From Podaxis mareebaensis (Eukaryota; Basidiomycota; Agaricomycetes; Agaricales; Agaricaceae): 64,000 nt of DNA. Positions 1 to 11,121 of this stretch are shown in pieces; position 1 is the stretch's first letter; each line of letters opens with the position of its first letter. The position numbers and the translations under genes are program-made. Below the pieces are notes generated by a model that saw nothing but the letters and a program-made list of their open reading frames with translations, was not told the DNA's origin and did not search any database. The stretch is from the NCBI GenBank assembly GCA_018524725.1, contig JAEUWP010000470.1, positions 558,001 through 622,000 of the forward strand. Reading direction: 5' to 3'.

Positions 1-2703
1 TTGCAATTTCTCCGGCTCATCAAGCGCTTTTGCCCACCTTCCCTCCCCCTACACCCGATTTCCTTTCCTAAATCACACCCGATCTCTCACTTGGGCGGAT
101 GGGCTTCCAAGAATCCTCTTTCTTGGTTCTGCCTTATCAGAAGACTTTATGATGTCGAAGACTGCGACCTCCACCCCTTCTACTCTCTATCGATGGAGAA
201 CATGATTTCTTATGATTCCTAACGAACATTACGAAATACCAGCGTCACCGATCTCTATGACGGATACATCGTTATCCGACCGCTGAAGTTTGGCGAGCTT
301 AGACACTTGTTACAAGTCGTCTGGCTTGCCACCTCTTCCGCAGGTTGGGAATACGCCATATGGGCATGGGGATCTGGGGATGAATATGGCTCATTGTTTT
401 TCTCCTCATTTTTGGCACTTGGACCTTCTTCATCTACACAGCATGTATTTTACGCGCATTATATCATCTCTTCACAATCACATCCTACACCAGAATCCAA
501 TTATCAGCCCTACTCCCAAAGGTGAATCTGACCACGTTCTAGGCCTCAGCTTCTGATGTCTCTTATATGATTAACTCGAACGCAAAATCATTGATCTGCG
601 ACGTGAGAGATGGGATGAATACTACGCCCAACTTCAGTATCGATGGATTCTATCATACACGTGTAGAACACGTTTCATAAGTTTTGTCATCTCGTTGGAT
701 GCCACTGACAGGATATGGCAATCAGTATAGGGTAGCTCTCGTTTTCACCGCAAAAGACACGCACGAGAAGTTTGAAAAATGGTACTCCCGGGCGAAATGT
801 ATAATATTCTGAAGCAATCATAACACATGGATCACTCGAGTTCCCTTGTTCCAACCGTGGACATTGCTCGTCGATTTGTGAACAGTTCGTATGCTTTAGT
901 GATGATTGGAAGAGAGGATTGACAGCCTGCAGGCTCGGATGGATAGAGAAATTTCATCTCGGGAATGGCCCATGAAATTCAATGATGACCCTTGAAGAAC
1001 ACGCCAATTATCTCCAATAAGTCGAAATTCCGCCAACACGTCGATGATAAAACATCTGAAACGCATCAGCATCCTTCCATGTTTGTATAAGCACTTTCGC
1101 CAATCCAATGTTGAGCGAGGGTATGTATATCAGAGAGCCTCGTTGTATCCAGCACGCAGCAGCGAACGGCCTAGGTTAGTCGGCGCACTGATAGATTGGT
1201 GAGCCAAAACATGAGAATGTTCTGCTTCTTTCGTGGAGCGTGGCCCGTGCCTGCGGTGAGTTGTGGCGTAGCATATGGCATACAGTTGCATAATTTCTGC
1301 TGGATTCGCCGGCGAGCCTGAGCTCGAAGGTTAATTGGTGTGACCAGGAGTTTGGTCGTGTGTCCATATGTACAGACTACCCGTGGTCATTCGGACGGTA
1401 CTTAGGTACAATGAGCAAGGGACGAACAGATATGCCCTTAAGCATGGCTAGATAGTTTGCTTTCCCTGTTTCAAACGTATGTCTTGAAGAAATGGGTCCC
1501 GAGATATCAATAGACGGCCGCTAATGATATCAGAAAGGTGTCAGAAGTGCCCAGACGCCGAAGATTCTATCTCAAGTACACTACAGACGAGAAGGACCGT
1601 GACAGTGTTTTTAGAAAAGGGTCTTTTGGAACTAAGAATGATGAGTGACGTGCCATGGTAGTAGATCGTTTACGAGAAGACTCTGATGGACGAGTACCAA
1701 TCGACGAATAATCTGTTCTTGGAAGGAAGGTTTGGGCAGAACTTTCTCCAAACCCATGGCCATGGTACGGGTTGGCTATTTCTGGATCGAAAAAATTCCG
1801 AATCCGGGCTAGACGTTCGCCGAGTTAATCCTTCTTCCCAATGAACTCTTGTCGATTCGGTTCCAAATTTAATGAGTCCTAAAAGTGTGTTGAGACTTCC
1901 CCGTTTCTTATGAGCTCTTGGTATTGGATCGCATATTTGCGTCTGAGCCAAACGAGGCCGTAGTAGCTGTGGGGATGGTCGACTCCGATGAAACGGTCTG
2001 GACAATAAGAGCCAAAGCTTGTGAGTTGATGTTGTACCGTCGAAGATCCCAGTAATAGGGAACATTCATTCGGAGAATCGAGCTTAGAATGATTATGAGT
2101 CATTCCTTTCTGATGTCGTGCCTCGTGTCGGGGGACACAGCTCGGGTGCCATGCAGTACTCTGAAACCGGCCGATTCGAGAGGGTGGCAAGGGCTGAAGT
2201 CGGTCTGTCCCACGAAAGCACTGAGCCCGCTCTGCTAGCTGTATCGCGGCTGAATATGAAAGATACGGCCTCTAGATCTCAGAGCATAAATGAACACCGT
2301 CATCCTCGCAGTCCGTTGAGTACCCAGTTCAGTACTCAGTATGTAGTCAGTTTCAAATGATCAGGGCCATTAATGAGAGTCACATGGTGTGACGTCACAA
2401 ACACCTCATTAGTCACAGTGGGAGATTGGGAAAGGGGCACGTCTCCACCTCTCTGTCACCACCACTGGCGGCGACTGCTGCAGTAGCAGCGACCAACTCA
2501 TTATACCATTATTGACAGAAATATACCCACATTTCAAACACTGTATACGCTCTCTTAACCGCTTGATTATTGACTGCGAAACCTTCATCTGATTTGCAAT
2601 GTGGTCAGTCACTCATAACCCATCTAGTACTGAATACCCGTCACTCAGTGCTACGGATTGCCATCAATAGGTGCGATAACTGTCTTCTCGTTCTTCCCCT
2701 AGT
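1..2703. other. No supported gene in the left end
   Basis: I read both strands here and found only short open frames without recognisable domains and without a convincing exon chain. The longest lie on the minus strand between about 1670 and 2190 (131 and 103 codons), overlap each other in different frames and resemble no family I know. The stretch may hold decayed coding sequence, untranslated DNA or a lineage-specific gene with many introns. Nothing in it looks like a tRNA, rRNA or transposase. Confidence 0.5.
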
Positions 2704-3686
2704 GCGTGGATTCCGATTCCTCGGGATAGTTGGAGTGCCCTAACCTATTTTGCCTTCTTTCTTCCAGAGAGCCGGCGCCATAGCCTGGGCTGTCGTGATC
2801 GCAGTGAGTCCATAACTCTCTGCTGAAACAACTGGTCGTTTAATGTGGATCAACTGTTATTCTAGGCGTATAGCATCGCCGGTGGTGTCTTTCTCCTAAT
2901 GCGCGGCCAGTTCTTCTTTTTCTTCTACCCGGAATGGTGGGAAGGTTCGCATTGCTTACTTCGACTCGGCGCACTTATCGCTGGGCCCACAGGCAAATCT
3001 ATGGTGGCATTGGCATTGGCGTCGCAGTAGCCGCGGTCTTAACGATGTTTGCGCTCTCTAATGTTAGCCCCACTCATGGAACTGAGAAACCTCGGAACAA
3101 AGAACTGACATCTCACTTCATTAGCGGTCATACATCTGGATTCGAGTGGTCAAGTTCCTTTGGCCCTTCATTATCGTCATATGCGCGGTTCGAGCCATTA
3201 TCATGATCGTTCAGCTCCAACGGGGGTATGTAAGCTTCCATTCGGATGCTTTTAGCTTTCGAACTGACGGACGACCTTCCTATCATTCCGTTCCGTTTCG
3301 CAGAAAGGACAAGATCCAATGGGAATGTGCCAACGGAGGTCAACTTTGGACCGAATCGGTTGCGGCTGGATATGCCAATTCATCCTCCATCCCTGGTGGC
3401 TTTTGCGCCACCGGCTTCTCCAGCCTTAACGTCGCCTTTATCGCTGGCCTTTGCATTGACCTTGTATTCCAGGTGAGAACATTGTAAAAGCCTTGTTCCT
3501 CTTGAATTAGATTTCTGATCAACGTCATTGTTTAGTTTTATATGTATTTCTTGACCTGGCGGTTCTCTAAGCGACTAGAGCATTATTCCACTATGAAGGG
3601 GCCATTCTATGGTGGTATGTGTCTCAAATCATTGATGACTGTGAAGTCGGACTCTCATAATGACATAAGGGTACTATAACGCTTGA
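2704..3686 (+). CDS. Small four-pass integral membrane protein, function unknown
   Basis: Several short exons join into a hydrophobic protein with about four membrane spans. Readable pieces, in order: AIAWAVVIAAYSIAGG, a phenylalanine-rich turn ending FYPEW, GGIGIGVAVAAVLTMFAL, FLWPFIIVICAVRAIIMIV, a polar loop with two cysteines (WECANGGQLW ... GGFCATGFS), then LNVAFIAGLCIDLVFQFYMYFLTWRF and the tail STMKGPFYGGYYNA. Introns I infer include 2937-2991, one after the LSN codons near 3065, one ending just before KDKIQW near 3303, one from 3472 and one at 3615-3669. The last exon is only 17 bp (3670-3686), so a plain open-frame search loses the C terminus. The 5' end is uncertain: an ATG exon upstream of about 2770 could not be fixed. 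The layout (four spans, cysteine-bearing loop, tyrosine-rich tail) fits small fungal plasma-membrane proteins generally, but I cannot name a function. Confidence 0.75.
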
Positions 3687-4927
3687 ACGGGACATTGGAT
3701 ACCGATCTCGGACGCTTCTCTCTTTTATTCTCGTTCGCTTATTTCTATCCTGGGCGGTGAACCGTCCCGACGACTACTAATGACATGTAACGACCCTTCA
3801 CGTACTCAATGATGATCTATTCCGTTTGTTCTTGGAGTCACGATGAAGTTCACCAAACAAGCGGTGTCACAATACCGTTTGGCTTCCGAGAAGCAGTAAT
3901 TTGTTAACTTTGAACCCGCTCTGATTCCACGGATTCAATAGCTTGACAAAAGCGTCGCTTGTATCACCGCGCATGGTAATCGGACCAAATGTCATAAATG
4001 GGACTGATTTGGTACTGAAACAATGATTTGTTCTGATATTAAAAAAACGTTGCAGGTGAGAAAAAATGGCTGTGTCCGGTGAGCAGGTACCCCAGCCCAT
4101 CGAGTATCGTCCATGATGGGATTTTCCCGCTTTAGGAGGCAAACAGAGGTAAATAAGGAACAAGGGCTCTCAGACTGCCCGAAAGACCTCGGAAACCGGA
4201 TCTTGATAGGTGATAGCTGAACCAAGAAGAGAGAAGGGTGAACGGCATGACACGGATTCCGGCACGAGAGTGGTCGGGGGGACGATTAAGAGTAATTTGC
4301 CGGAGAGCTGGATCAGGTTGGATCATCGAGCAAGGAGGACATGGATCATGGAATGGCTCAGCAGGTTAGCAGACAAGAGAGATCTGAAAGGAGCAGGTAG
4401 GGGAGACAAGGGACAGGATAGGGCGATGGGCACAAGAAGGGAAAAGGGCGTCTTGTAATTCCGCCATTGTGGTGGCGCCTAACGGAAGGGGTTCCTTCCA
4501 AAACCTGCAAGAAAGCAAAAGAATCGAAGACGTGAATAAGATTTGGAGGGATTAATGATGAGGATTGTGGGAGCGAGTACAACGGCGAGAATTGAAAACG
4601 CCGAGTGCTGTAAGCGTCACAGCGCCTCGTGGCTCGCGGAGTCTGAATTCCTGACTGCCATCGGCCCAAAGTACTTTCAAGGGTCACTCTACAGCCCAGT
4701 CACTTATATAACCCCCCTTCTTCCTTCTCTCTCCCCATCCCCCCTTCTTCCGCCACCTCTCCTCCCTCCGGTCATATTTCTGCAGTTATCTTTTTACGAG
4801 CCCTCAGTATGTATCCCCTTATGATCAGCAGGCCCGCCACTCATCCCACTGCTCTAGCGCCCTTTGCTCGTTCTTCATTGGTCTTTTTTGTTCTTGTTGT
4901 TCTTTTTCCCTAGTCTCTTCTTTCAGC
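3687..4927. other. Intergenic, includes promoter of the bHLH gene
   Basis: No gene is supported. The first half has only short unrelated open frames on both strands. From about 4700 to 4925 the plus strand becomes strongly pyrimidine-rich (long C/T runs), which is typical of fungal core promoters and 5' untranslated regions of well-expressed genes, and leads directly to the bHLH start at 4928. Confidence 0.5.
4705..4711 (+). promoter_or_regulatory. Candidate TATA box of the bHLH gene
   Basis: The heptamer TATATAA lies about 220 bp upstream of the bHLH start codon and is followed at once by a long CT-rich tract. Such a TATA plus pyrimidine arrangement is common in strongly transcribed fungal promoters. 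This is a positional inference and no transcript start is known. Confidence 0.4.
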
Positions 4928-5988
4928 ATGTCTTCCTCTCAACTTCTGTCCCTCGACTTTGACGCCAAGACCTCGTCCTATATGGACTCCATGGACACCA
5001 CATTCTCGTACATGGAAAACGGTCTTGAGTACCTCCAGTACCCTCCTCAATCGCCCCCTGCCTTTGAGCTCTCGGTTGGACGTGAGTGGCCCGATTGATC
5101 GCGTCATATCTACAATCAAGTGACCTGGTCTATTTTTAGTCCCCGCCACCGCCTCTCCCCTTGCCTTCAATAATGCTCTGACGCTCTCTGGCGATTACAC
5201 ATACTCGCCTTCCTTTAACGCCTCCTCTCCCGAGCGCTCGTTTACTCCACCTGACAGCGTTGGCCTCTCTCCTCCCGCTCTTTCCTATAACCTCAGCAAC
5301 GGCGACCTTGGTTCCGAGGGTCCTGCCTCTGGCCGGCATTCTCGCAATAGCAGCACTAGTTCCGCTGCTGGCGTTTCTTATGCCGCTACCGTTCCCCGGT
5401 CACACCGTTACAATCCTATTGGTGTTGCTGCCAACCGTCCTACCCTCCGAGCTCGCAGGAGGAACAGCAAGACTAGCGATGAGGCACCTGTCGATGCAGT
5501 CGCCGCCGACGGTGAGGAAGATGACGACGAGGAGTTCCAGCCGCCTCCCCCTCCTCCTCAGGCCAACAACGATGCGTATGTATCTTTGACCACTTTCCTG
5601 ATATCCGTTTTACTGACAACACGATAACAGTCGTCGTGAGACCATCAGGAAACAACGTATCGAGTCTGAGCAAAGGAGGCGCGATGAGCTCCGTGATGGG
5701 TACACTCGTCTCAAGGAAACCCTCCCTACCTCCAACCAGAAGTCGAGCAAAGTCTCGCTGCTTGATCGAGGTGGGTCTACAAAACAGTGTAGTCGTGGGC
5801 TTTCGTTAATATTGTTCACAGCTACCAGTCACATCAGGTACCTCGAAACCGTCAAGGAGCAGCTCGAGATGAGGTTGAAGGCTGCTGAATCTGAAGTCCA
5901 CCGTCTCCGTGGTCTCAATGAGACTCTCATGCTCAACTCTGCTCAGCGTCAAATTGCTGGCGCCGCCGCTCTCGCTCCCCAGTACTGA
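4928..5988 (+). CDS. bHLH transcription factor, 298 residues
   Basis: Four exons (4928-5081, 5140-5575, 5631-5770, 5822-5988) join in frame to 298 residues. Residues 1-180 are Ser/Pro-rich and probably disordered, followed by an acidic run (GEEDDDEEF) and a polyproline stretch. The C-terminal third holds a basic helix-loop-helix domain: basic region RRETIRKQRIESEQRRRDEL, helix 1 LRDGYTRLKETLP, a short loop, then KSSKVSLLDRATSHIRYLE and a heptad-like extension EQLEMRLKAAESEVHRLRGL. The Glu and Arg residues that read the E-box core are kept (SEQRRR), but the usual preceding His is Arg. The start is the first ATG after the CT-rich leader. It probably acts in the nucleus as a DNA-binding dimer. 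The target genes cannot be read from sequence, and I do not recognise a named orthologue. Confidence 0.93.
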
Positions 5989-7593
5989 TTGCCACGCAAT
6001 CGTCCAGTTGGCGGCTCGAAAAAGAACACAAAGACCAAAACATACTCGATCCGATCCGCCGCTCTCGAGTTTACATCTGCCAGGGCAGATAGCTGTATTG
6101 CATTTATGACACGGACATTTTCATCATCATTACTATCATTGCATGCTCTCATCCACGATCTCATTCACATCGTCTCGTTTTTTCCCCATCATCTATCGGC
6201 TTCGTCTCCACACGTGACTGGGGCTAGGTGTGTCCGTGGCACACCTCAAGCTCATTTGCGAGGTTCTTTTGCAGCTGTGCTGCACGACCGATTTGCTGGC
6301 TGCGTCCGTTGGTCAGTGGCCAACCGTGTTGCGCTCGAACGCCAGTTGAATTGCTCGGTAGAACTCGACTGCTACGACGACAATGATGGACACCAGGATT
6401 TGGTTGATACTTTCTCGAGGCACGACACTGTCGCAAGACCCCAGGTTGCTTGAGATGCGCAGCTCCCTCTATGAGCGTGAGCACCATTTCGCCCTGCGGC
6501 ACAGTCTTGTTCCCCTTCTTTTCTCCCTTAGTCGCTTGCCCTTGGTTGTGTCCCATCCTTTACTCCCCATCTCGCGCTTGAGGCGTACGACCACTTAATT
6601 GTGGTACGTGCTTCGCGCGGCCAATACACCGGCCTTGTTCCGTCCAGCTTTTCGATTGATCTCAAGGACTCGCATACTCAACATTCGCTTGAATAAGATA
6701 TAGCCCTCTGGATCTGGTCTTACGTGGGATGATGCTCGATCTCTAATGCCTCAATATTTTATTGCTGTGATTTATCGCACTTGTCCCATCCTTCACTTAC
6801 ATTGCATTGTCACGATTTGAAACGCCCCAAACGTTGCAAATTACGACTTCCCTTTCCCGTCTCCCTTCCCTCTCCACTTCTTCCCGGACGCTCCCGTCAA
6901 TTCTCTGTCTCGGCGTTGTGCGCTAGCTTGTAGCTGGGGAGTGGATACAGTGGAGGACTGCACGGCCTCTTGTCCTCATGGTTGAAGAACCTCACCTCGC
7001 TGGATGGGCTTTGCCTTTCTCGCCTTTGGATCTACTTTGGATCTTGATCGCCGCCGCCGCCTGTTCTGTTGGCATGCATGGCTAGTCCATTCGCCCGTTC
7101 GGGTAGTGTGTTTGCCGCGGTTGATTCTCAGTTTGTATTCTCCGGTGACAGTGCATTAGCTCTCAACAGCAGGTACGACGAAGCTCGAAGCTTCTCCCAG
7201 TTACTCTGCTTGCAGTTGTGACTGGTAAAGCTGGTTTTTCCCTTTTAGTAGGACCCCAGTTTACACCCCACGATTTCATGCTCCGGTCATGTCCCTCCTT
7301 GTACGCGCTAGACGTTAGGTTGAGCGTCCACTTTTGCTATCCTTTACCGCGGTTTGTTTATTACACTCGTGTTTGTATTGCTTCTTCACCCTTTTCACTG
7401 TGTTGTACGAGGTTGTTCTATAGTTCGTCGTTGTATGTAGGATTTCCCGCACCTTCACGAATACAGTGAAAACCTTTTTATTGTTTTTTTTCTCTAATCA
7501 TGGGATCGATGAGGTCATTGATAACAAACAACCTTTGTCAAGAACTCATTTGTACGCCCTCACCTTGACGCGAGATTTCCCCACAACTTCACC
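5989..7593. other. Long gene-free stretch downstream of bHLH
   Basis: About 1.6 kb without a supported coding exon. It is rich in C/T on the plus strand and contains only short frames without domain similarity. It is probably the 3' untranslated region of the bHLH gene plus the promoter of the tubulin cofactor A gene. I saw no tRNA or transposon signature. Confidence 0.5.
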
Positions 7594-8103
7594 ATGAGTG
7601 AGATCACCGCTATTCAAAAGCAACTCAGGATCAAGTCAGGGGTTGTACAACGGTAAGACGGGTGGATCGATGTGGTGCATTTAAACGCCTAACCCGATAT
7701 CATAGGTACGAAAAAGAGACGGCGCTGTACCGCAAAGAAGTCGAAGATCTGCGCAAGAAAATGGACAAGTTCGTCGCAGAGAACGCCGAAGAATGGGATA
7801 TCAAGAATGTAGTATGTGTCTACGCTCTCCCCGACCCCACAATTCAAACGAGATGATTATACGATCGTAGCGACGGATGATTGACGAGTCGGAGAAGATG
7901 ATCACTGACACCCAAAGTAGACTTGACAAAGCAACTGGGGAATTGAAGGATCTCGTCGTAAGACTTGTTCATTTTAAAGTGAAAGCCGGAGCGCATCCTT
8001 GACAGTTCATGTTGAATCACAGGAACAGGTGAAAAACAAACCAGAACTGGCAGGAAACGAGGAGCTCGCAAAGGCCCAACAACTTGTAGGGACGACAGCA
8101 TGA
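7594..8103 (+). CDS. Tubulin-binding cofactor A (TBCA/Rbl2)
   Basis: Four exons join to a 110-residue, highly charged, all-helical protein beginning MSEITAIQKQLRIKSGVVQR and continuing YEKETALYRKEVEDLRKKMD. That is the three-helix-bundle pattern and length of tubulin-specific chaperone A, which captures beta-tubulin released from the cytosolic chaperonin and feeds the tubulin-dimer assembly pathway in the cytoplasm. The introns (7653-7705, one from 7812, one near 7958-8022) are short. The start at 7594 has a good context (ACCATGA). The gene is tail to tail with MED11, only 89 bp apart. Nothing is missing compared with the family. Confidence 0.92.
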
Positions 8104-8192
8104 TCTATACAATGATTTCGAGTTCCACGTTTTTCCGCGGAATCGGTTCATATACATACCTCAATCAAACTACCATGTTGTCATATCCCAGT

Positions 8193-8825
8193 CTATGCGT
8201 CTGCCATCTCTGTATCTCGCGAAGAATCTTGAGCCGCCTTAACTCGCCTCAATGCTTCCAACACGCCCTTCCACGCATCTCGCTCGACCCTCTCTTCTTG
8301 CAGACCTCGATTGATGCGCGAAGTCCCATCTGTTTCAGGTGGAAGTCCGACCCCGAGAGAAGGAGGGATAAAATTGGGTGGGGGGGCGTTTATTGCTGAC
8401 GGTGCGATGCGTGAATGGCGGATATGCGCCAGGGAAGAACGTAATGCAACTTGAACAGCCTGTGTGTGTTGGACATGATGAACACTGCACGAGAACAACG
8501 GACGATAATAGACGCACATCGAGACGCTCAAAGTATTCGCTGACTTCGAGGACGAACTGCTCGGATCGTTCTTCGCCCTGTGGTAGTTTGTCATCGGGAC
8601 TATCTGTCTGTGGGAGAGTGAGGAGTGAAATGGATGACGCGGCGAGCGAGAGGAGGCGAGTTATGTCCTGTGGTACGGCAGATGCTGATGAACACTGCAA
8701 ACATCAGGCACTAGGACGAGGAATACCTTTTCGACCTGACCGAGGGCATATATCTGTCGGGCAGTGCGGCTTGTCGTCCATATGGGATCGATATTGGATG
8801 GGTCAGGCAGTTGCTGGTTGTCCAT
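8193..8825 (-). CDS. MED11: Mediator complex subunit 11
   Basis: Three exons (8727-8825, 8518-8667, 8193-8459) join exactly in frame to 171 residues. The N-terminal half reads ARQIYALGQVEKDITRLLSL, then a segment with SISLLTLP and SEQFVLEVSEYFERLDAVQ, followed by ALRSSLAHIRHSRIAP. This is the helical pattern of MED11, a small head-module subunit of Mediator that pairs with MED22 and bridges activators, RNA polymerase II and TFIIH in the nucleus. The C-terminal part has a proline-rich linker and a final helix (RDAWKGVLEALRRVKAA), then an acidic tail. It is divergently arranged with the Sec14-like gene. The assignment rests on the helical signature and size and is good but not certain. Confidence 0.82.
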
Positions 8826-9154
8826 GAAGGGAGCAGGTATGTTTCTTGTGACGTAAGCTGTATGACGCGCGCTATCAACAGTCGAGCTCCTACGATCAAC
8901 TATCACCACATACGAATTACATCTGTTGCCACTCTCAGGCTGTTGCCTCGGCAAATGTGTTTCACGCCCCAGTCATTTATATTCCACTTTTGCACTCATC
9001 CCATCCATAACCGTGCGTTCCCCTGTTTATTTCCTGTTTCCGTCGTGTATTAATTGCTACCCCGGGTCCCCAGGCTCCCCGTGACAGTCTGTCTAGATTA
9101 TTACTCAAATCCAGCTCGCCGAATACACCCGGTGTTTTGAGCAGAAACGGAGAC
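8826..9154. promoter_or_regulatory. Divergent promoter region MED11 / Sec14-like
   Basis: The 329 bp between the two start codons must contain both promoters. No clear TATA box is visible. Part of it may be coding for the Sec14-like protein, because the frame upstream of its ATG at 9155 stays open for some 30 codons and resembles the family's usual N terminus. Confidence 0.45.
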
Positions 9155-10393
9155 ATGACCAGGCACAGGCAGGACGAGATTCTACGAAGATTCCGACAGG
9201 AACTGGTTGCAGAGGATCTCTTGCATGAAGGGGATTCCATCGGCACGGATGACGAGACTCTACTGTGAGTTGCACCCTCTCGGACGTCACATGGACACTT
9301 AAAGAATCCACAGAAGGTTTCTGAGGGCGCGAAAGTTCAATCTTGTACACTCGAAGAAGATGTTTGCGGATTGCCAGCGCTGGAGAAAGACCGTTGAAGG
9401 TGTCGGAATTGACAAGCTCTATGCAGATATGGACCCGTTTGATGTGGGCGAGCTTCTTCTATTCGCCATCGCTTTACTCATGTCCCCTGAGTATCCAGAA
9501 AGGGAGGCAGTTTTTGAATGCTGGCCGATGTGGTTTCATAAAGTGTGTGTATCGAGCTAATTCCCTGCGCCGTCAAGCTAAAGGAAATCATAGACCGACA
9601 AGGTGATTATCTTGGCAAAAGATAAACATGAGCCTTTTTTTTGAAGAACGCAAAAGAAAGGTCGACCCATAAACGTCCAAATTTTTGGTAAAATGGACCT
9701 GGCAAAGCTATACAAGGTCTGCACGCCAGAAAGACACTGGAAGAGTATTCTGGTTAATGCAGAATGTGTACGCACATAGAGAACGCGGAATCATCGCCGA
9801 AGCTAATGCAACGTTTCCTTCAGCTTCCGAGAGAGGTGCTTCCAGCCGCGGCTCGCACAGCCGGCAGGAACATCGGAAATACGCTCGTCATCGTCGACTT
9901 GAAAGGCTTTGGGTACGTCGCTCCCGTCTATTGTCCCTACTGCATTTACAGTGAGATCATGCAGGCTGAGCCAGTTTTGGCAAGTCAAGGGGCTCGCAAG
10001 AGACTCCTTCCAAATATCCCAAGACTATTATCCTGAAACGTGAGCTCTTATGCCTTCGTTCAGATCCCCTAATGGCCTGACTCTGATTTCTCCAACAGTA
10101 TGGGACAAGTCGTCATCATCAACGCCCCGTCGTCTTTTACCACCATATGGAACGTGATTAAACCATGGCTGTCGAAAGAAACAGTAGCGAAAATTGACAT
10201 CCTTGGAAACGACTACGAGCGTGCACTTCTGGAGCTTGTAGATGCCGAGTCACTGCCAACTTTATTCGGCGGTCAATGCACGTGCAAAGACTTGGGTGGA
10301 TGCGAGTTGAGCGGTGCGGGACCTTGGCTAGATGGAAGGAAAGGCTGGGGCCCTCAGTCGCGAGCAATGCAGGAGACGAAGGAAACGATGTAG
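9155..10393 (+). CDS. Sec14-like CRAL-TRIO phosphatidylinositol transfer protein
   Basis: At least seven short exons join into a Sec14-type protein. The N-terminal helical domain has DDETLLRFLRARKFNLVHSK. The lipid-binding CRAL-TRIO fold follows with GRPINVQIFGKMDLAKLY, EVLPAAARTAG, NTLVIVDLKGFGLSQFWQV, SFQISQDYYPETMGQVVIIN, APSSFTTIWNVIKPWL and KIDILGNDYERALLELVD, ending in the Cys-rich motif GGQCTCKDLGGC. The family exchanges phosphatidylinositol and phosphatidylcholine at Golgi and other membranes, which supports phosphoinositide synthesis and secretion. The ATG at 9155 is the first in frame, but upstream codons (TPGVLSRNGD) look like family sequence, so an additional 5' exon is possible. 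The stop at 10391-10393 follows a short unconserved tail. Confidence 0.9.
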
Positions 10394-11121
10394 TGACAAA
10401 TGTCTGATTTTCGCCTTTCTTCGTGCAAATGTGAGGTGCTTTAGGGGGTTGCAGCTTATGCTTTGGTCTCTGCCGAGCGCGAAAGCCGTGTTTCCAAACG
10501 TTGAGAAATGCGAAGACAAGGAGTCGATGTGGATGAGTCTGCTCGCCCAGAGAAAAAGAAAGTATAGAATGCGAGCAGAAGACATTGTTACGGTTGGTGG
10601 ATATAGAGGTAAGGCGTGTCAGATGGTAGACGAACTTTCAGTTTGAGTTTTCGAGGTGGTGGCATTTCTTCTCCGCTACTGTATACCGCACTACCTGGAG
10701 CGGGTCAGGTCCACGGGCTCGGCTTTTAAAACATCATAAACTTTAAAACACGATTTTGTTCTTTTATATACTTCTAACCTATCCCGCATCCTCAGCTAGC
10801 CCAGACCTGTGCTTGGGTGCGCAATCATTTGCATATTGAATCTAGTCTTCGAGCTTTAAATCTTATGGTTGTTCATGCCGATGACTCTGGCATCTCGGAT
10901 AAAGCTCGACAAGCGTTCAAAGTCGTCATGGGCGGGCCAGGTTCCAAATCCAATATCGGGGGTCGGGCAACTGGGGCCAGCTTGAACACGAGCAGTCTGC
11001 AATGAATGACACACAAACACAGTTATATATTCAAATCCGAACAATACACAATCGGGAACACTGCAAACATGAATACAACAAGTAGCTTTCAATCGTTCAA
11101 GAGAGGCAACGTTTCAAACAT
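10394..11121. other. Convergent intergenic region
   Basis: This is the space between the 3' ends of the Sec14-like gene and Het-C. I see only short frames (104 codons at most) with no domain. It probably holds the two 3' untranslated regions. Confidence 0.5.

Noticed and set aside
1670..2190. Two overlapping minus-strand frames near the left end
   Set aside because: No domain, no plausible splice chain. Composition is similar in all frames.
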